DNA of 64,000 nt, from contig JAIRWF010000010.1 of the NCBI GenBank assembly GCA_031253335.1, positions 1-64,000 of the forward strand, written 5' to 3'. The notes beneath the pieces are model-generated. The model made no database searches. It was not told the DNA's origin and saw only the letters and a list, made by a program, of their open reading frames with translations. This document shows positions 8,328-16,777 of this stretch, piece after piece. The position numbers and the translations under genes were made by a program. The stretch is from Streptococcaceae bacterium. Lineage in GTDB: Bacteria; Bacillota; Bacilli; Lactobacillales; Streptococcaceae. Within the stretch, counting starts at the first letter, position 1. Each line of letters starts with the position of its first letter.

Positions 8328-10127
8328 ATGGAACGACAAGGTGGACCGCAAGGTCGTGGCGGTGGGATGACCGCTGAGCAACGCAGCTATTTAAAAAATC
8401 AACCGAAGCAGAAGCTCTCGCTTGCGCAATTTTTTGCACTCATTCGCAAGACAAAGCCGCGTTATTTCTTCTTCGCAGTGGGCATCATTGCGGGTGTGAT
8501 TGGAACGCTGATTCAGCTGCAGGTGCCAAAGATGGTGTCGCCCCTCGTCAATGGTTTCTCGCATGGGGTAGATGGCGGGCAGATTGCGCTGATTATCATC
8601 TTCTATGTGGTCTCGGCGTTATTATCCGCAGGAAGTGCGATTGTGCTGGGGATTTTCGGTGAAAATGTCGTGAGAAACCTGCGTACGAAGGTCTGGGACA
8701 AGATGATTCACTTGCCTGTCAAGTATTTTGACGAGGTGAAGACGGGCGAGATGTCCTCCAGGCTCGCGAATGACACCTCACAAGTCAAGCAACTGATTGC
8801 CAATAGCATCCCATCAGCCTTCACGCAGATTTTGCTCTTGGTCGGCTCGATCATTTTCATGATTCAGATGCAATGGCGCCTGACCCTTGCCATGGTGATT
8901 GCGGTGCCTGTCGTCATGCTCGTCATGTTTCCCATCATGATGTTTGGACAAAAAATCGGTCATCAACGCCAGGATAGCCTCGCGGACTTTCAGGGCATTG
9001 CCTCAGAAAGTCTGGGGGAGATTCGCCTCATCAAGTCTTCAAATGCTGAAAAACAAGCCAGCAAACGGGCGGCAGACGACGTCTCGGCGCTTTATAAAGT
9101 CGGTGTGCGGGAAGCGATTTTCGATGGGCTGATGAGTCCTGTCATGATGCTGTCCATGATGCTCATGATTTTTGGTCTCTTGGCTTATGGAATTTACCTG
9201 ATCTCAACGCACGTGATGACGCTGGGGACGCTCCTTGGCATGATGATGTACCTCATGAACCTGATTGGTGCGGTGCCTACGCTTGCAAGCTTCTTTAGCG
9301 AGCTGGCAAAGGCCTCTGGCTCAACGGCGCGTGTGACGGAAATTTTGGATGAAGCGCAGGAAGTTTTGCACGATGGCGAGGCAGTCGATGTCGAAGGGAA
9401 GACTTTGAAGGCGGAGCATATTGACTTTAGCTATGACGGGAAAGAGCAAATTCTTTCAGATGTGTCTTTTGAAGCGAAGCCCAATTCGATTATTGCTTTC
9501 GCAGGCCCTTCAGGTGGCGGGAAATCGACGATTTTTGGAATTTTGGAGCGTTTCTACACACCAACAAGTGGGCAACTCACGATTGGGGGGCAAGCTGTGG
9601 ATGGGATTTCGCTTGAGAGCTGGCGCTCGCAGATTGGCTATGTGTCGCAGGATTCGGCCATCATGGCGGGCACCATTCGCTACAATCTGACCTATGGCCT
9701 CACGGGCGACTACAGCGACGAGGAACTCTGGCATGTGCTAGAACTCGCCTATGCAAGGGATTTCGTGGAAAAGATGCCGGACAAACTCGACACGGAAGTC
9801 GGTGAACGGGGTGTCAAAATTTCCGGAGGGCAACGGCAACGAATTGCGATTGCACGGGCCTTTCTCAGAAATCCTAAGATTTTGATGTTGGATGAGGCGA
9901 CGGCAAGCCTGGACTCCGAGTCTGAAGCCATGGTGCAACAGGCACTCGATGACCTCATGAAAGGCCGCACGACCCTTGTCATCGCCCACCGCTTGAGCAC
10001 GATTGTTGATGCGGATCAGATTTACTTTATCGAGCATGGGAAGGTGACGGGAAGTGGCAAGCACCAAGAACTCATTGCGAGTCATCCTTTGTATGCACAA
10101 TATGTGCAGGAGCAAGTGGTGAACTAA
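8328..10127 (+). CDS. lmrA: Multidrug ABC exporter, LmrA type
   Basis: Homodimeric half-transporter of 599 residues: six transmembrane segments, then an ATPase with GPSGGGKST (near residue 393), signature ISGGQRQR and ILMLDEATASLD. Long stretches (for example IGTLIQLQVPKM, KYFDEVKTGEMSSRLAND) match what I remember of Lactococcus lactis LmrA, which exports amphiphilic drugs and can stand in for human P-glycoprotein. The N-terminus is Gly/Arg-rich (MERQGGPQGRGGG). It is the last gene of the marR operon, which makes drug-induced expression through MarR likely. A bidirectional terminator follows immediately. Confidence 0.94.
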   Translation: MERQGGPQGRGGGMTAEQRSYLKNQPKQKLSLAQFFALIRKTKPRYFFFAVGIIAGVIGTLIQLQVPKMVSPLVNGFSHGVDGGQIALIIIFYVVSALLSAGSAIVLGIFGENVVRNLRTKVWDKMIHLPVKYFDEVKTGEMSSRLANDTSQVKQLIANSIPSAFTQILLLVGSIIFMIQMQWRLTLAMVIAVPVVMLVMFPIMMFGQKIGHQRQDSLADFQGIASESLGEIRLIKSSNAEKQASKRAADDVSALYKVGVREAIFDGLMSPVMMLSMMLMIFGLLAYGIYLISTHVMTLGTLLGMMMYLMNLIGAVPTLASFFSELAKASGSTARVTEILDEAQEVLHDGEAVDVEGKTLKAEHIDFSYDGKEQILSDVSFEAKPNSIIAFAGPSGGGKSTIFGILERFYTPTSGQLTIGGQAVDGISLESWRSQIGYVSQDSAIMAGTIRYNLTYGLTGDYSDEELWHVLELAYARDFVEKMPDKLDTEVGERGVKISGGQRQRIAIARAFLRNPKILMLDEATASLDSESEAMVQQALDDLMKGRTTLVIAHRLSTIVDADQIYFIEHGKVTGSGKHQELIASHPLYAQYVQEQVVN

Positions 10128-10151
10128 AAAAGAGCCCCATGAGGCTCTTTT
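10126..10151. terminator. Bidirectional terminator between lmrA and the convergent gene
   Basis: Stem AAGAGCC/GGCTCTT with A-run and T-run flanks, serving both convergent transcripts. Confidence 0.85.
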
Positions 10152-10154
10152 CGT

Positions 10155-10637
10155 TTACAGCCATTCTTGCTTGAGGACAAAGAAGCTTCCACGGACTTCG
10201 CCTGCGAGTTTCGACTTCTGGCGGGCAAATTTGAACTTGCCTTCAAGCTCCGCGGGCACCTCGGCCCCAACGGCGAGTTTGATGCCGACGGCGCGTTTTG
10301 GCTTTTTGCCTTCTTCTTTGGCGTGTTTTTCATAAAGAACGTTTATTACCATGCCGTTTTCGTAGTAAAACTCAGGCCAATAGATCTGGTCATCTTCATA
10401 GACGGCGACTTCGAGAATCTTTGAGGCAAAAGATAAATCCCGCTCTTCTTTGAGTAATTTCTCGAGCCAAGCTATTTCTTTATTTGCTTCTTCCGCGGGT
10501 ACTGTGACGTAATCCCATTTGTAGTGTGTTGCAAAGTAGCGTGCTTCATTGGCACGCAGGCCAGCAAGGCTTTCTGCGACGGGTGAGCTTTCAAAGCCTG
10601 TCGTCTCGACGTCTTTAAAATTTACTGTATAAGCCAT
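10155..10637 (-). CDS. Conserved hypothetical protein of about 160 residues
   Basis: I do not recognise a family. The start is placed at MAYTVNF because AAGGAGG lies 6 nt upstream; a longer frame extends back into the neighbouring gene. The protein is soluble, acidic in the middle and basic in the second half (HAKEEGKKPKRAVG, KFKFARQKSKL), with no signal peptide or membrane segment. It is the second gene of a two-gene unit behind the effector-binding protein and ends at the shared terminator with lmrA. A ligand-sensing or small-molecule-binding role is a guess from its partner only. Confidence 0.7.
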   Translation of the reverse strand: MAYTVNFKDVETTGFESSPVAESLAGLRANEARYFATHYKWDYVTVPAEEANKEIAWLEKLLKEERDLSFASKILEVAVYEDDQIYWPEFYYENGMVINVLYEKHAKEEGKKPKRAVGIKLAVGAEVPAELEGKFKFARQKSKLAGEVRGSFFVLKQEWL

Positions 10638-10647
10638 ATTTTCCTCC

Positions 10648-11112
10648 TTATTTTGTGACGACTGGAATCCAGATTTCGCCTTCGCATGTGCCGTCTGCAT
10701 TTTCTTTGCGCCAAGTTGCGTTGGGACCGCCAACATAGGCGTAGTTCGTGATGGTCGGTAAGACTTGCCCAAAGGCAATGCCTGCTAAGGTGTCAAAAAA
10801 ACTTGACTTGTCTGCAACGCCTGGAATGACGACATAATCTCCGGCTGGGAAATCAATCACGCGTGTACTCTGTAGCTTTTCGGCAGTTGCCACGGCGAAA
10901 TAAGTGTGGGGTTTTCCCTGATAAACATCGTTGACCGACCAATCGAAGCCATCTGTGCTTGCTTTTTGGAGGGCTTCCAGACGGCCGTCGTTAGTGATGG
11001 TTGCCAAGAAATCTTGCTTCAACTTTGCGGCACCTGCGAAATCGCCTTCGATTCCAAAGCCGTATCCTGTAAGTGTAAAAGCCTCTTTGTGCTCTATTGT
11101 GTAATCTGTCAT
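10648..11112 (-). CDS. GyrI-like / AraC effector-binding domain protein
   Basis: Stand-alone effector-binding domain of 154 residues, the fold that senses small molecules in BmrR-type regulators and SbmC/GyrI. The features are an N-terminal beta strand leading to a variable helix, VIDFPAGDYVVIPG in the middle (the typical aGxYavf element) and a C-terminal CEGEIWIPVV strand (typical EiwiPv). The start is MTDYTIEH, with AAAGGAG just upstream, rather than the in-frame upstream ATG. It is divergent from a WYL regulator, a common arrangement, and probably controlled by it through the operator at 11139-11161. The ligand is unknown. Confidence 0.75.
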   Translation of the reverse strand: MTDYTIEHKEAFTLTGYGFGIEGDFAGAAKLKQDFLATITNDGRLEALQKASTDGFDWSVNDVYQGKPHTYFAVATAEKLQSTRVIDFPAGDYVVIPGVADKSSFFDTLAGIAFGQVLPTITNYAYVGGPNATWRKENADGTCEGEIWIPVVTK

Positions 11113-11138
11113 GTTTTTCTCCTTTTTTGATATAGACA

Positions 11139-11161
11139 ATGATATACTATAAATGTATCAT
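11139..11161. promoter_or_regulatory. Divergent promoter region with inverted repeat
   Basis: Perfect 6-bp arms ATGATA/TATCAT are separated by 11 nt and overlap TATACT (11143-11148), the likely -10 of the rightward regulator gene. This is a likely operator for that regulator. Confidence 0.5.
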
Positions 11162-11175
11162 TTTTTGAGACTTTT

Positions 11176-12153
11176 ATGAAAAAATCAGAACGACTGCAAT
11201 TAATTTTGCGCTACATCAATAATCGGGCACAGTTTACGATTGCTGAGGTTCAGCGAGAGTTCGCTATTTCGCGTGCCACGGCGATTCGTAACATCCAAGA
11301 AATCGAGAGTATGGGCTTTCCCATGGTGACGGAAAAAGGGCGTGGAGGTGGCTATTTTGTCCTACCGAATCATTTTCTGCCTGAGATTCGCTTTACTGAA
11401 GATGAGCTAAAGGCTGTGCTCGTGAGTTTTCTTGCGAGTCGGAGTTCGCAGCTGCCCTATTTGCAAAATCGTCAAGCCATTCGCGAAAAGCTGATAGGGA
11501 TTGCGCCTGAGGTGCAGCAAGATGCACTGATTGCGCTGGATGACTTACTAATGTTTGACAATGTGGAGCCGTCGAACCAGCTGGATGATGAAACACCGCA
11601 AGTTTTGAACGACTTGATTTCTTGCAGTCTGGTTTCTCGCTATTTGGAGGTAACTTGGGAGCATTTTGCGGGATTTCCTGAGCGACTGCAGCTTTTTACG
11701 TATACAATCCTAAATAGTAACCATGCTTGGTATTTGTCGGCTTATAATTTTACACATAATGAAATCGTTGAGTTACCTGTAGCTGAATTACACTATCCGC
11801 AACAACTTGGGCTAGAACCCGAGAATGCGATGACACTCTGGAATTTGTATCGCATGGCAAAGCGTCAGTGGAACTTAGTCGTGCGTCTCGACGAGACGGC
11901 GATTGCACGTTTCAAGAGGATGCATCCACCAGGCTGTTTGTTGGAATATACCAATGCCCTGCAGACAGAGGCAGTATTTCGTTTTCTTATCCATGAGGAT
12001 GATCCAGAGTCGATTGTTTTTGCGGTGGATTGGCTCTTATTTTTGGGGGATGGGGCGGAGATTATTACGGTGCCTGATGGGCTTTTGGGAAGGCTCCGAA
12101 CGCGAGTTGAAAATTTAGCTTGGGATTACGGAAATCAAGAGGACTCGGTCTAA
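11176..12153 (+). CDS. YafY-type HTH/WYL transcriptional regulator
   Basis: DNA-binding regulator of 325 residues. Residues 1-60 form a DeoR/HTH_11-type winged helix (FTIAEVQREFAISRATAIRN) followed by the wing KGRGGGYFVL. The rest matches the layout of WYL-domain proteins (HNEIVELPVAEL near the middle), though a canonical W-Y-L triplet is not obvious. It is divergent from the effector-binding protein gene, whose expression it probably controls. The start is the only ATG before the HTH. WYL proteins usually sense a small ligand or nucleic-acid damage; no ligand can be inferred here. Confidence 0.85.
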   Translation: MKKSERLQLILRYINNRAQFTIAEVQREFAISRATAIRNIQEIESMGFPMVTEKGRGGGYFVLPNHFLPEIRFTEDELKAVLVSFLASRSSQLPYLQNRQAIREKLIGIAPEVQQDALIALDDLLMFDNVEPSNQLDDETPQVLNDLISCSLVSRYLEVTWEHFAGFPERLQLFTYTILNSNHAWYLSAYNFTHNEIVELPVAELHYPQQLGLEPENAMTLWNLYRMAKRQWNLVVRLDETAIARFKRMHPPGCLLEYTNALQTEAVFRFLIHEDDPESIVFAVDWLLFLGDGAEIITVPDGLLGRLRTRVENLAWDYGNQEDSV

Positions 12154-12219
12154 AGTTGGAATTTTGCGGGGTAATATGTGTTATACTAGGGCTAATCAAA
12201 AGAAGAAAGTGTAGGATTT

Positions 12220-14379
12220 ATGCTCAATTTAACGGTTCATACGGGGAGTCATCTTTTTGGAGTTGTTCTCATTCTTGTGGGGCTCATTTGTCTCATTGGA
12301 ATCATCAGCTTTTTGAGACGTTCGTCTAATCAAAAGCGGGATGCCGAGGTGCAAGCGGCACAAGCAGATCATCGTGATAATGGGGGATCTGTGCTCGAGT
12401 TAAAAGACATTCACAAATCTTATTTCTTGGGAAAAGAGGAGTTTCCGGTCTTACATGGGATTAACTTGACCTTTGATCGGGGAGATTTCGTCTCGCTTTT
12501 GGGAGAGTCTGGTGGCGGGAAATCGACCCTCATGAATATTATTGGCGGGCTTGACCGCGAGTACCAGGGGGATGTTGTCGTTGACGGGGTGGCGCAGAAG
12601 TCAAAAAAAGAGGCGGACATGGATGCATACCGCAGAGACACGATTGGCTTCGTCTTCCAGTCTTTTAATCTGGTCAACTATCTTTCAGTGCTGGATAATA
12701 TTTTGATTGCCCTTAAGATGACGAATTTATCTGGGAGAGAACAAAATGAACGTGCGATTGAGCTTGCGAAGCAAGTGGGGCTTTATGAGCACCGCAAGAA
12801 AAAACCTGCGCAACTCTCAGGAGGGCAAAAACAACGCGTAGCAATTGCGCGTGCATTGGCAAGCGATCCTGAGATTATCCTTGCCGATGAGCCGACGGGA
12901 GCTCTGGATTCTCAAAATACCCGTGAGGTCTTGGCTATTTTACAAGATATTGCCAAACAAGGCAAGACCGTGATTGTCGTGACGCACTCGCAGGAAGTGG
13001 CTGATGCGGGGACGCGGATTATACATCTGGCAGACGGGAAAATCAATCAAGACGAGCGGATTAAATCAGCTTATCCCTTGCCTGATCGGACACAAGACTT
13101 TGAAACGAAGGCCTTGTCTTATGGGGCGGTGATCCGCACGGGATTCCAGCATTTTACAAACAAATGGAAAATCAATCTCTTGATTGCGATTGGAACGGCA
13201 ATTGGACTTTTCTCGGTCATTTTCTTCCTTGGCCTTGGGACGGGCGGGACGAAGTACATGAACGATATGATTACAAGTCAAGTCAATCCTAATGTACCGA
13301 TGGTTGTGAGGCGTCAGACGGCTAATAACAAAATTTCAAACGATGATGCCTTTAGCCAGGCCTATGCGGCGATGAATCAAGGGAAAGTGACACAAACGAT
13401 TACGCAAGATGACTTGAATCAACTCTGGAAAGTGAAAAATGTCACCTCGGTTGAGCCAGCATACTCTCTAGCAGCTCAGGTGACGGCAACAGTCGATGGG
13501 AAGACATCATCTCCTGTGGATGGGTTGGGTTCTTGGACGAGCCTGCATGTGACGTCAGGCCTTAAAGCAGGGACAAAGCCTAGTAATGGTTCGGTTGTTA
13601 TACAGGAACGTGTGGCGAAGCAATTTTCAAGTCACTATAAGTCCCTGATTGGAAAGACTATCAGTCTTGCGCTGACTTTCCAGGGGACGAATGGTCAACC
13701 TGTGCAGCTCACAAAGACCTACAAGATTGCAGGTGTTGAGCCGACGAGTAATCAGATGTCGCCGATTAGCTTAACGGCGAGTGATATGAAGTCTCTCTTG
13801 TCTGAAAATGGTCTTTCGACAAGCCCTGCCATGGTGGTACTTGTCGTCAATGATGTAGGGAATGTCAAATCAGTGGTGTCTGATGTCCAGAAGTTGAAGG
13901 ATAGCTCGGGCAATAAAATCTATGCGACCTATTCACTAGGGTCAATCCTTGATACCTTGTCGAACATCACAAGTATTGTTTCAGTGGTATTGGCTGCAAT
14001 TGCGGGGATTAGCCTTGTTGTTTCTATCTTTATGATTGTCGTGACAAGTTATATGTCTGTGGCGGAGCGAACCAAGGAAATTGGTGTGTTTAGAGCATTG
14101 GGCGCACGTAAAAAAGATATTTCACGTTTGTTCCGTGTGGAGTCGATTCTTTTGGGGCTTTCGGCGGCAATTCTGGGGATTGTGGTGGCCTTTCTGGCTG
14201 AAAATGGGATTAACCACTTGCTGAAAAATCAGTTGGGTGGCGCCAATATCGTCATGATTACGCTGGGACAGGTTATCTTTGCGGTTGTGATTGCGCTTCT
14301 TATCGCACTCTTTGCGAGCTGGTTCCCATCACGGCGTGCGGCGAAGATGAATACGATTGAAGCATTGGCGGCGGATTAA
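12220..14379 (+). CDS. MacB-like ABC transporter, fused ATPase and permease
   Basis: Single-chain 719-residue transporter. It has one N-terminal membrane helix (residues 10-33), an ATPase with GESGGGKST (near 95), LSGGQKQR and [12 protein letters not shown], then a permease with one helix near 320, a large extracytoplasmic domain and three C-terminal helices typical of FtsX/MacB. Such proteins extrude peptides or macrolides or sense cell-envelope stress. The extra N-terminal helix before the ATPase is unusual. An extended -10 (TGTTATACT, near 12179) precedes it. It lies directly before ciaRH, so a role in envelope stress is plausible. Confidence 0.88.
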   Translation: MLNLTVHTGSHLFGVVLILVGLICLIGIISFLRRSSNQKRDAEVQAAQADHRDNGGSVLELKDIHKSYFLGKEEFPVLHGINLTFDRGDFVSLLGESGGGKSTLMNIIGGLDREYQGDVVVDGVAQKSKKEADMDAYRRDTIGFVFQSFNLVNYLSVLDNILIALKMTNLSGREQNERAIELAKQVGLYEHRKKKPAQLSGGQKQRVAIARALASDPEIILADEPTGALDSQNTREVLAILQDIAKQGKTVIVVTHSQEVADAGTRIIHLADGKINQDERIKSAYPLPDRTQDFETKALSYGAVIRTGFQHFTNKWKINLLIAIGTAIGLFSVIFFLGLGTGGTKYMNDMITSQVNPNVPMVVRRQTANNKISNDDAFSQAYAAMNQGKVTQTITQDDLNQLWKVKNVTSVEPAYSLAAQVTATVDGKTSSPVDGLGSWTSLHVTSGLKAGTKPSNGSVVIQERVAKQFSSHYKSLIGKTISLALTFQGTNGQPVQLTKTYKIAGVEPTSNQMSPISLTASDMKSLLSENGLSTSPAMVVLVVNDVGNVKSVVSDVQKLKDSSGNKIYATYSLGSILDTLSNITSIVSVVLAAIAGISLVVSIFMIVVTSYMSVAERTKEIGVFRALGARKKDISRLFRVESILLGLSAAILGIVVAFLAENGINHLLKNQLGGANIVMITLGQVIFAVVIALLIALFASWFPSRRAAKMNTIEALAAD

Positions 14380-14392
14380 TCAGGAAGTAAGG

Positions 14393-14430
14393 AAAAAGTT
14401 TCTAAGTCGTTAGATTTAGAGCTTTTTTCA
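14393..14430 (+). terminator. Imperfect terminator after the MacB-like gene
   Basis: AAAAAGTTTCTAA and TTTAGAGCTTTTT can pair with internal mismatches and end in a T-run. It separates the transporter from ciaRH. Confidence 0.55.
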
Positions 14431-14519
14431 TAAAATGGTCTTGACTTGAGGCTGGATTAAGCAAAAAAAGTTAAAATGAGGTAAAATTAAGTGCAAACTA
14501 AAGAAATGAGGAGAATTTC

Positions 14520-15188
14520 ATGATTAAGATTTTGTTGGTAGAGGACGATTTGTCCTTGTCAAACTCAGTGTATGACTTTTTAGAGTCTTTTGCGGAGGTC
14601 ACACAGGTTTTTGATGGGGAAGAGGGTTTGTTTGAGGCGGAGCAAAATGTCTATGACTTGGTGCTCTTGGACTTGATGTTACCTGAGCTCTCTGGTTTTG
14701 AAGTGCTGAAGCGCTTGCGCGATAAGCGTGTGACGACGCCTGTTTTGATTATGACGGCGAAAGAGGGCTTGGATGACAAGATGAAGGGCTTTGAGATTGG
14801 TGCGGATGATTATTTAACGAAGCCATTTTATCTGGATGAGCTGAAGGCACGTATTCAGGCGCTTTTGAAGCGGACAGGTAAGCTTGATGATGGCGATAGC
14901 TTGGCCTATGGCGATATGAAAATCAACATGAAAAACCAGACGGCGAATTTTGGGGACAAGTCGGTAGAGTTGCTGGGTAAAGAGTATGATTTGGTCGTGT
15001 ATTTGATTCAAAACCGGAATGTCATTTTGCCGAAAGAGCAGATTTTCGATCGTATCTGGGGCTTTGACAGTGAAACAACGGTGACGGTGGTTGAGGTTTA
15101 TATGTCGAAGATTCGTAAAAAGCTAGATGGGACAGACTTTACGAAGAATTTGCAGACCTTGCGTAATGTGGGCTATATCTTGAAATAA
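14520..15188 (+). CDS. ciaR: Response regulator, CiaR type
   Basis: OmpR/PhoB-class response regulator of 222 residues. The receiver domain has acidic residues at 8-10 (VEDD), phospho-acceptor Asp51 (LLDLMLPE) and the TKPF Lys near 100; the winged-helix domain ends with [14 protein letters not shown] and RNVGYIL. The sequence follows streptococcal CiaR closely. CiaR controls envelope homeostasis, beta-lactam tolerance, competence and small RNAs in streptococci. The RBS is GAGGAG. The kinase gene follows 5 nt later, so they are co-transcribed. I could not find a confident TTTAAG-N5-TTTAAG CiaR box upstream. Confidence 0.9.
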   Translation: MIKILLVEDDLSLSNSVYDFLESFAEVTQVFDGEEGLFEAEQNVYDLVLLDLMLPELSGFEVLKRLRDKRVTTPVLIMTAKEGLDDKMKGFEIGADDYLTKPFYLDELKARIQALLKRTGKLDDGDSLAYGDMKINMKNQTANFGDKSVELLGKEYDLVVYLIQNRNVILPKEQIFDRIWGFDSETTVTVVEVYMSKIRKKLDGTDFTKNLQTLRNVGYILK

Positions 15189-15193
15189 GGTTT

Positions 15194-16654
15194 ATGAGAC
15201 AATTTTTCAAGAAAATCTGGGAGCTTATTCAAAAAAGTTTTAGAAGTGATCTAAGAAATTTTCTTCACTTCTTTTTAGCTTTTACGGGGATTTTCTTGAT
15301 TTTGGCGGCGATTATTCTCTCGACCTTGCGAGTGGGGATGTATCACTCGACCGATGTGAATTTGACGTCCTTGACGGAGGAGCGTTATCAAGTGCCGCTT
15401 GCGAATCTGGGCTTTCATGAGTTTACGCCGAATGCATCGCGGACGCAGCGGACGACGCCGAGTACGACACCGTTTTTGGGGAATGGGATACCCACACAAT
15501 CAACAGCAGCTTCACAGACGGAACCGTCGTCTAGTGTGCATCTTTATGGGAATGATATGATGAGCCCGGATCAGCAGGCAGAATCTATCTTTACGCCGGG
15601 TTTGTACGTGGTGAATTACGATGCATCGGGGACGATTTTGAATGGGAATCAGGATTACATTGCGGAGATGATTCCGAGCTCTTATACGCTCAATAAGGCT
15701 TTGATTGGACATATTGATACTGTCAATATTGAAGATAGTAAGAGTGGGCAGACTTGGTCTTTTCGAACGACGGTGATTGTGCCTTCTGCGACGCTTTCAA
15801 CGACGACGGGTAAAAAGGTTGCTTATATTCAGATTTTTCAGGATGTGACGCAGATCCAGACGAGTCTTGCGGCAACGACACGGACGGTGATGTGGACGGT
15901 GGTGGGCTTTTGGCTCTTGTCTTTATTTGTGGCCTTGTATTTGTCACGTTGGTCGATTCGGCCTTTGCAGCAATCGCTTGATCGTCAGCAGGCCTTTGTG
16001 TCGAATGCGTCGCATGAGCTGAGGACGCCGCTTGCGATTTTGCAAAATCGTTTGCAGTTATTGTTTCAAAATCCTGATGCGACGATTTTGGATGAGGCAG
16101 AAAATATTTCGGCGTCAATGGAAGAAGTGCGGAATATGACGATTTTGACGCACAATTTGCTGGACATGGCGAAATCGGACGGACATTTGACGGTTAATGC
16201 GGAAACGACGGACATGAGCTGTTTTACGGAGATTTTTGAGAACTATCAAATCTTAGCCGAAGAGAAGGGGAAGGCATTTTCAAGCTCTGTCAAATTTGAC
16301 AAGAGTGATGAAATCACTCTGGATAAGGACTTGTTGAAGCAAGTCATGACTATCTTTTTTGACAATGCGGTCAAATATACGGGAGATGATGGGGCGATTG
16401 ACATTTCGGTGGATAAGGCAGGACCAAATCTGACAATCACCATCGCAGATAATGGCCCGGGGATTTCAGATAAGGATAAACGCAAGATTTTTGACAGGTT
16501 CTACCGGGTGGATGAGGCGAGAACGCGTGGTGCGGGAGGCCTTGGACTTGGTCTGTCGCTTGCACAGTCGATTGTCAAAGCGATGAAAGGTAAAGTCAGC
16601 GTGGAAGACAATATACCAAGAGGAACGCGCTTTATTGTGACCATGAAAGCCTAG
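15194..16654 (+). CDS. ciaH: Sensor histidine kinase, CiaH type
   Basis: Membrane kinase of 486 residues partnering the preceding regulator. TM1 spans about 22-47, the extracytoplasmic sensor about 48-230 (Ser/Thr-rich), and TM2 about 232-255. The dimerisation/phospho-acceptor box is SNASHELRTPL with His274, followed by an ATPase with N box FDNAVKY, G1 ADNGPGIS, F box FDRFYRVD and G2 GGLGLGLSLA. All catalytic motifs are intact. An exact copy of the 14-bp palindrome (16288-16301) lies inside the gene. The stop codon is built into the terminator hairpin. Confidence 0.9.
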   Translation: MRQFFKKIWELIQKSFRSDLRNFLHFFLAFTGIFLILAAIILSTLRVGMYHSTDVNLTSLTEERYQVPLANLGFHEFTPNASRTQRTTPSTTPFLGNGIPTQSTAASQTEPSSSVHLYGNDMMSPDQQAESIFTPGLYVVNYDASGTILNGNQDYIAEMIPSSYTLNKALIGHIDTVNIEDSKSGQTWSFRTTVIVPSATLSTTTGKKVAYIQIFQDVTQIQTSLAATTRTVMWTVVGFWLLSLFVALYLSRWSIRPLQQSLDRQQAFVSNASHELRTPLAILQNRLQLLFQNPDATILDEAENISASMEEVRNMTILTHNLLDMAKSDGHLTVNAETTDMSCFTEIFENYQILAEEKGKAFSSSVKFDKSDEITLDKDLLKQVMTIFFDNAVKYTGDDGAIDISVDKAGPNLTITIADNGPGISDKDKRKIFDRFYRVDEARTRGAGGLGLGLSLAQSIVKAMKGKVSVEDNIPRGTRFIVTMKA

Positions 16655-16724
16655 TAACTAGGCTTTTTGTGTGGTCAAATTTGACAAGAAATTTTAGGAT
16701 GGTAACGGACTGTCAAATTTGACA
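16288..16724. repeat. Palindrome cluster 1 (TGTCAAATTTGACA)
   Basis: Exact copies lie at 16288-16301 (inside ciaH) and 16711-16724, and a 13/14 copy at 16673-16686. The 16711 copy supplies the -35 of the DXS-like gene. Confidence 0.85.
16645..16668 (+). terminator. Terminator of ciaRH
   Basis: Perfect stem AAGCCTAGT/ACTAGGCTT, which contains the ciaH stop codon, followed by a T-run. Confidence 0.9.
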
Positions 16725-16747
16725 AGGGGATGATAATGGGCTAAAAT
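16719..16747 (+). promoter_or_regulatory. Promoter of the DXS-like gene, -35 inside the palindrome
   Basis: TTGACA (16719-16724), a 17-nt spacer and TAAAAT (16742-16747). The right arm of the palindrome is the -35 hexamer, so any protein bound there should block RNA polymerase. Confidence 0.75.
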
Positions 16748-16777
16748 GAGGGAATCAACGAAAAGAATGGAGAAACA

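Noticed and set aside
16711-16724. The 14-bp palindrome as nothing more than a pair of -35 boxes
   Set aside because: About half the copies lie inside genes or away from any -10, and the full dyad is kept there, so promoter function alone does not explain it.
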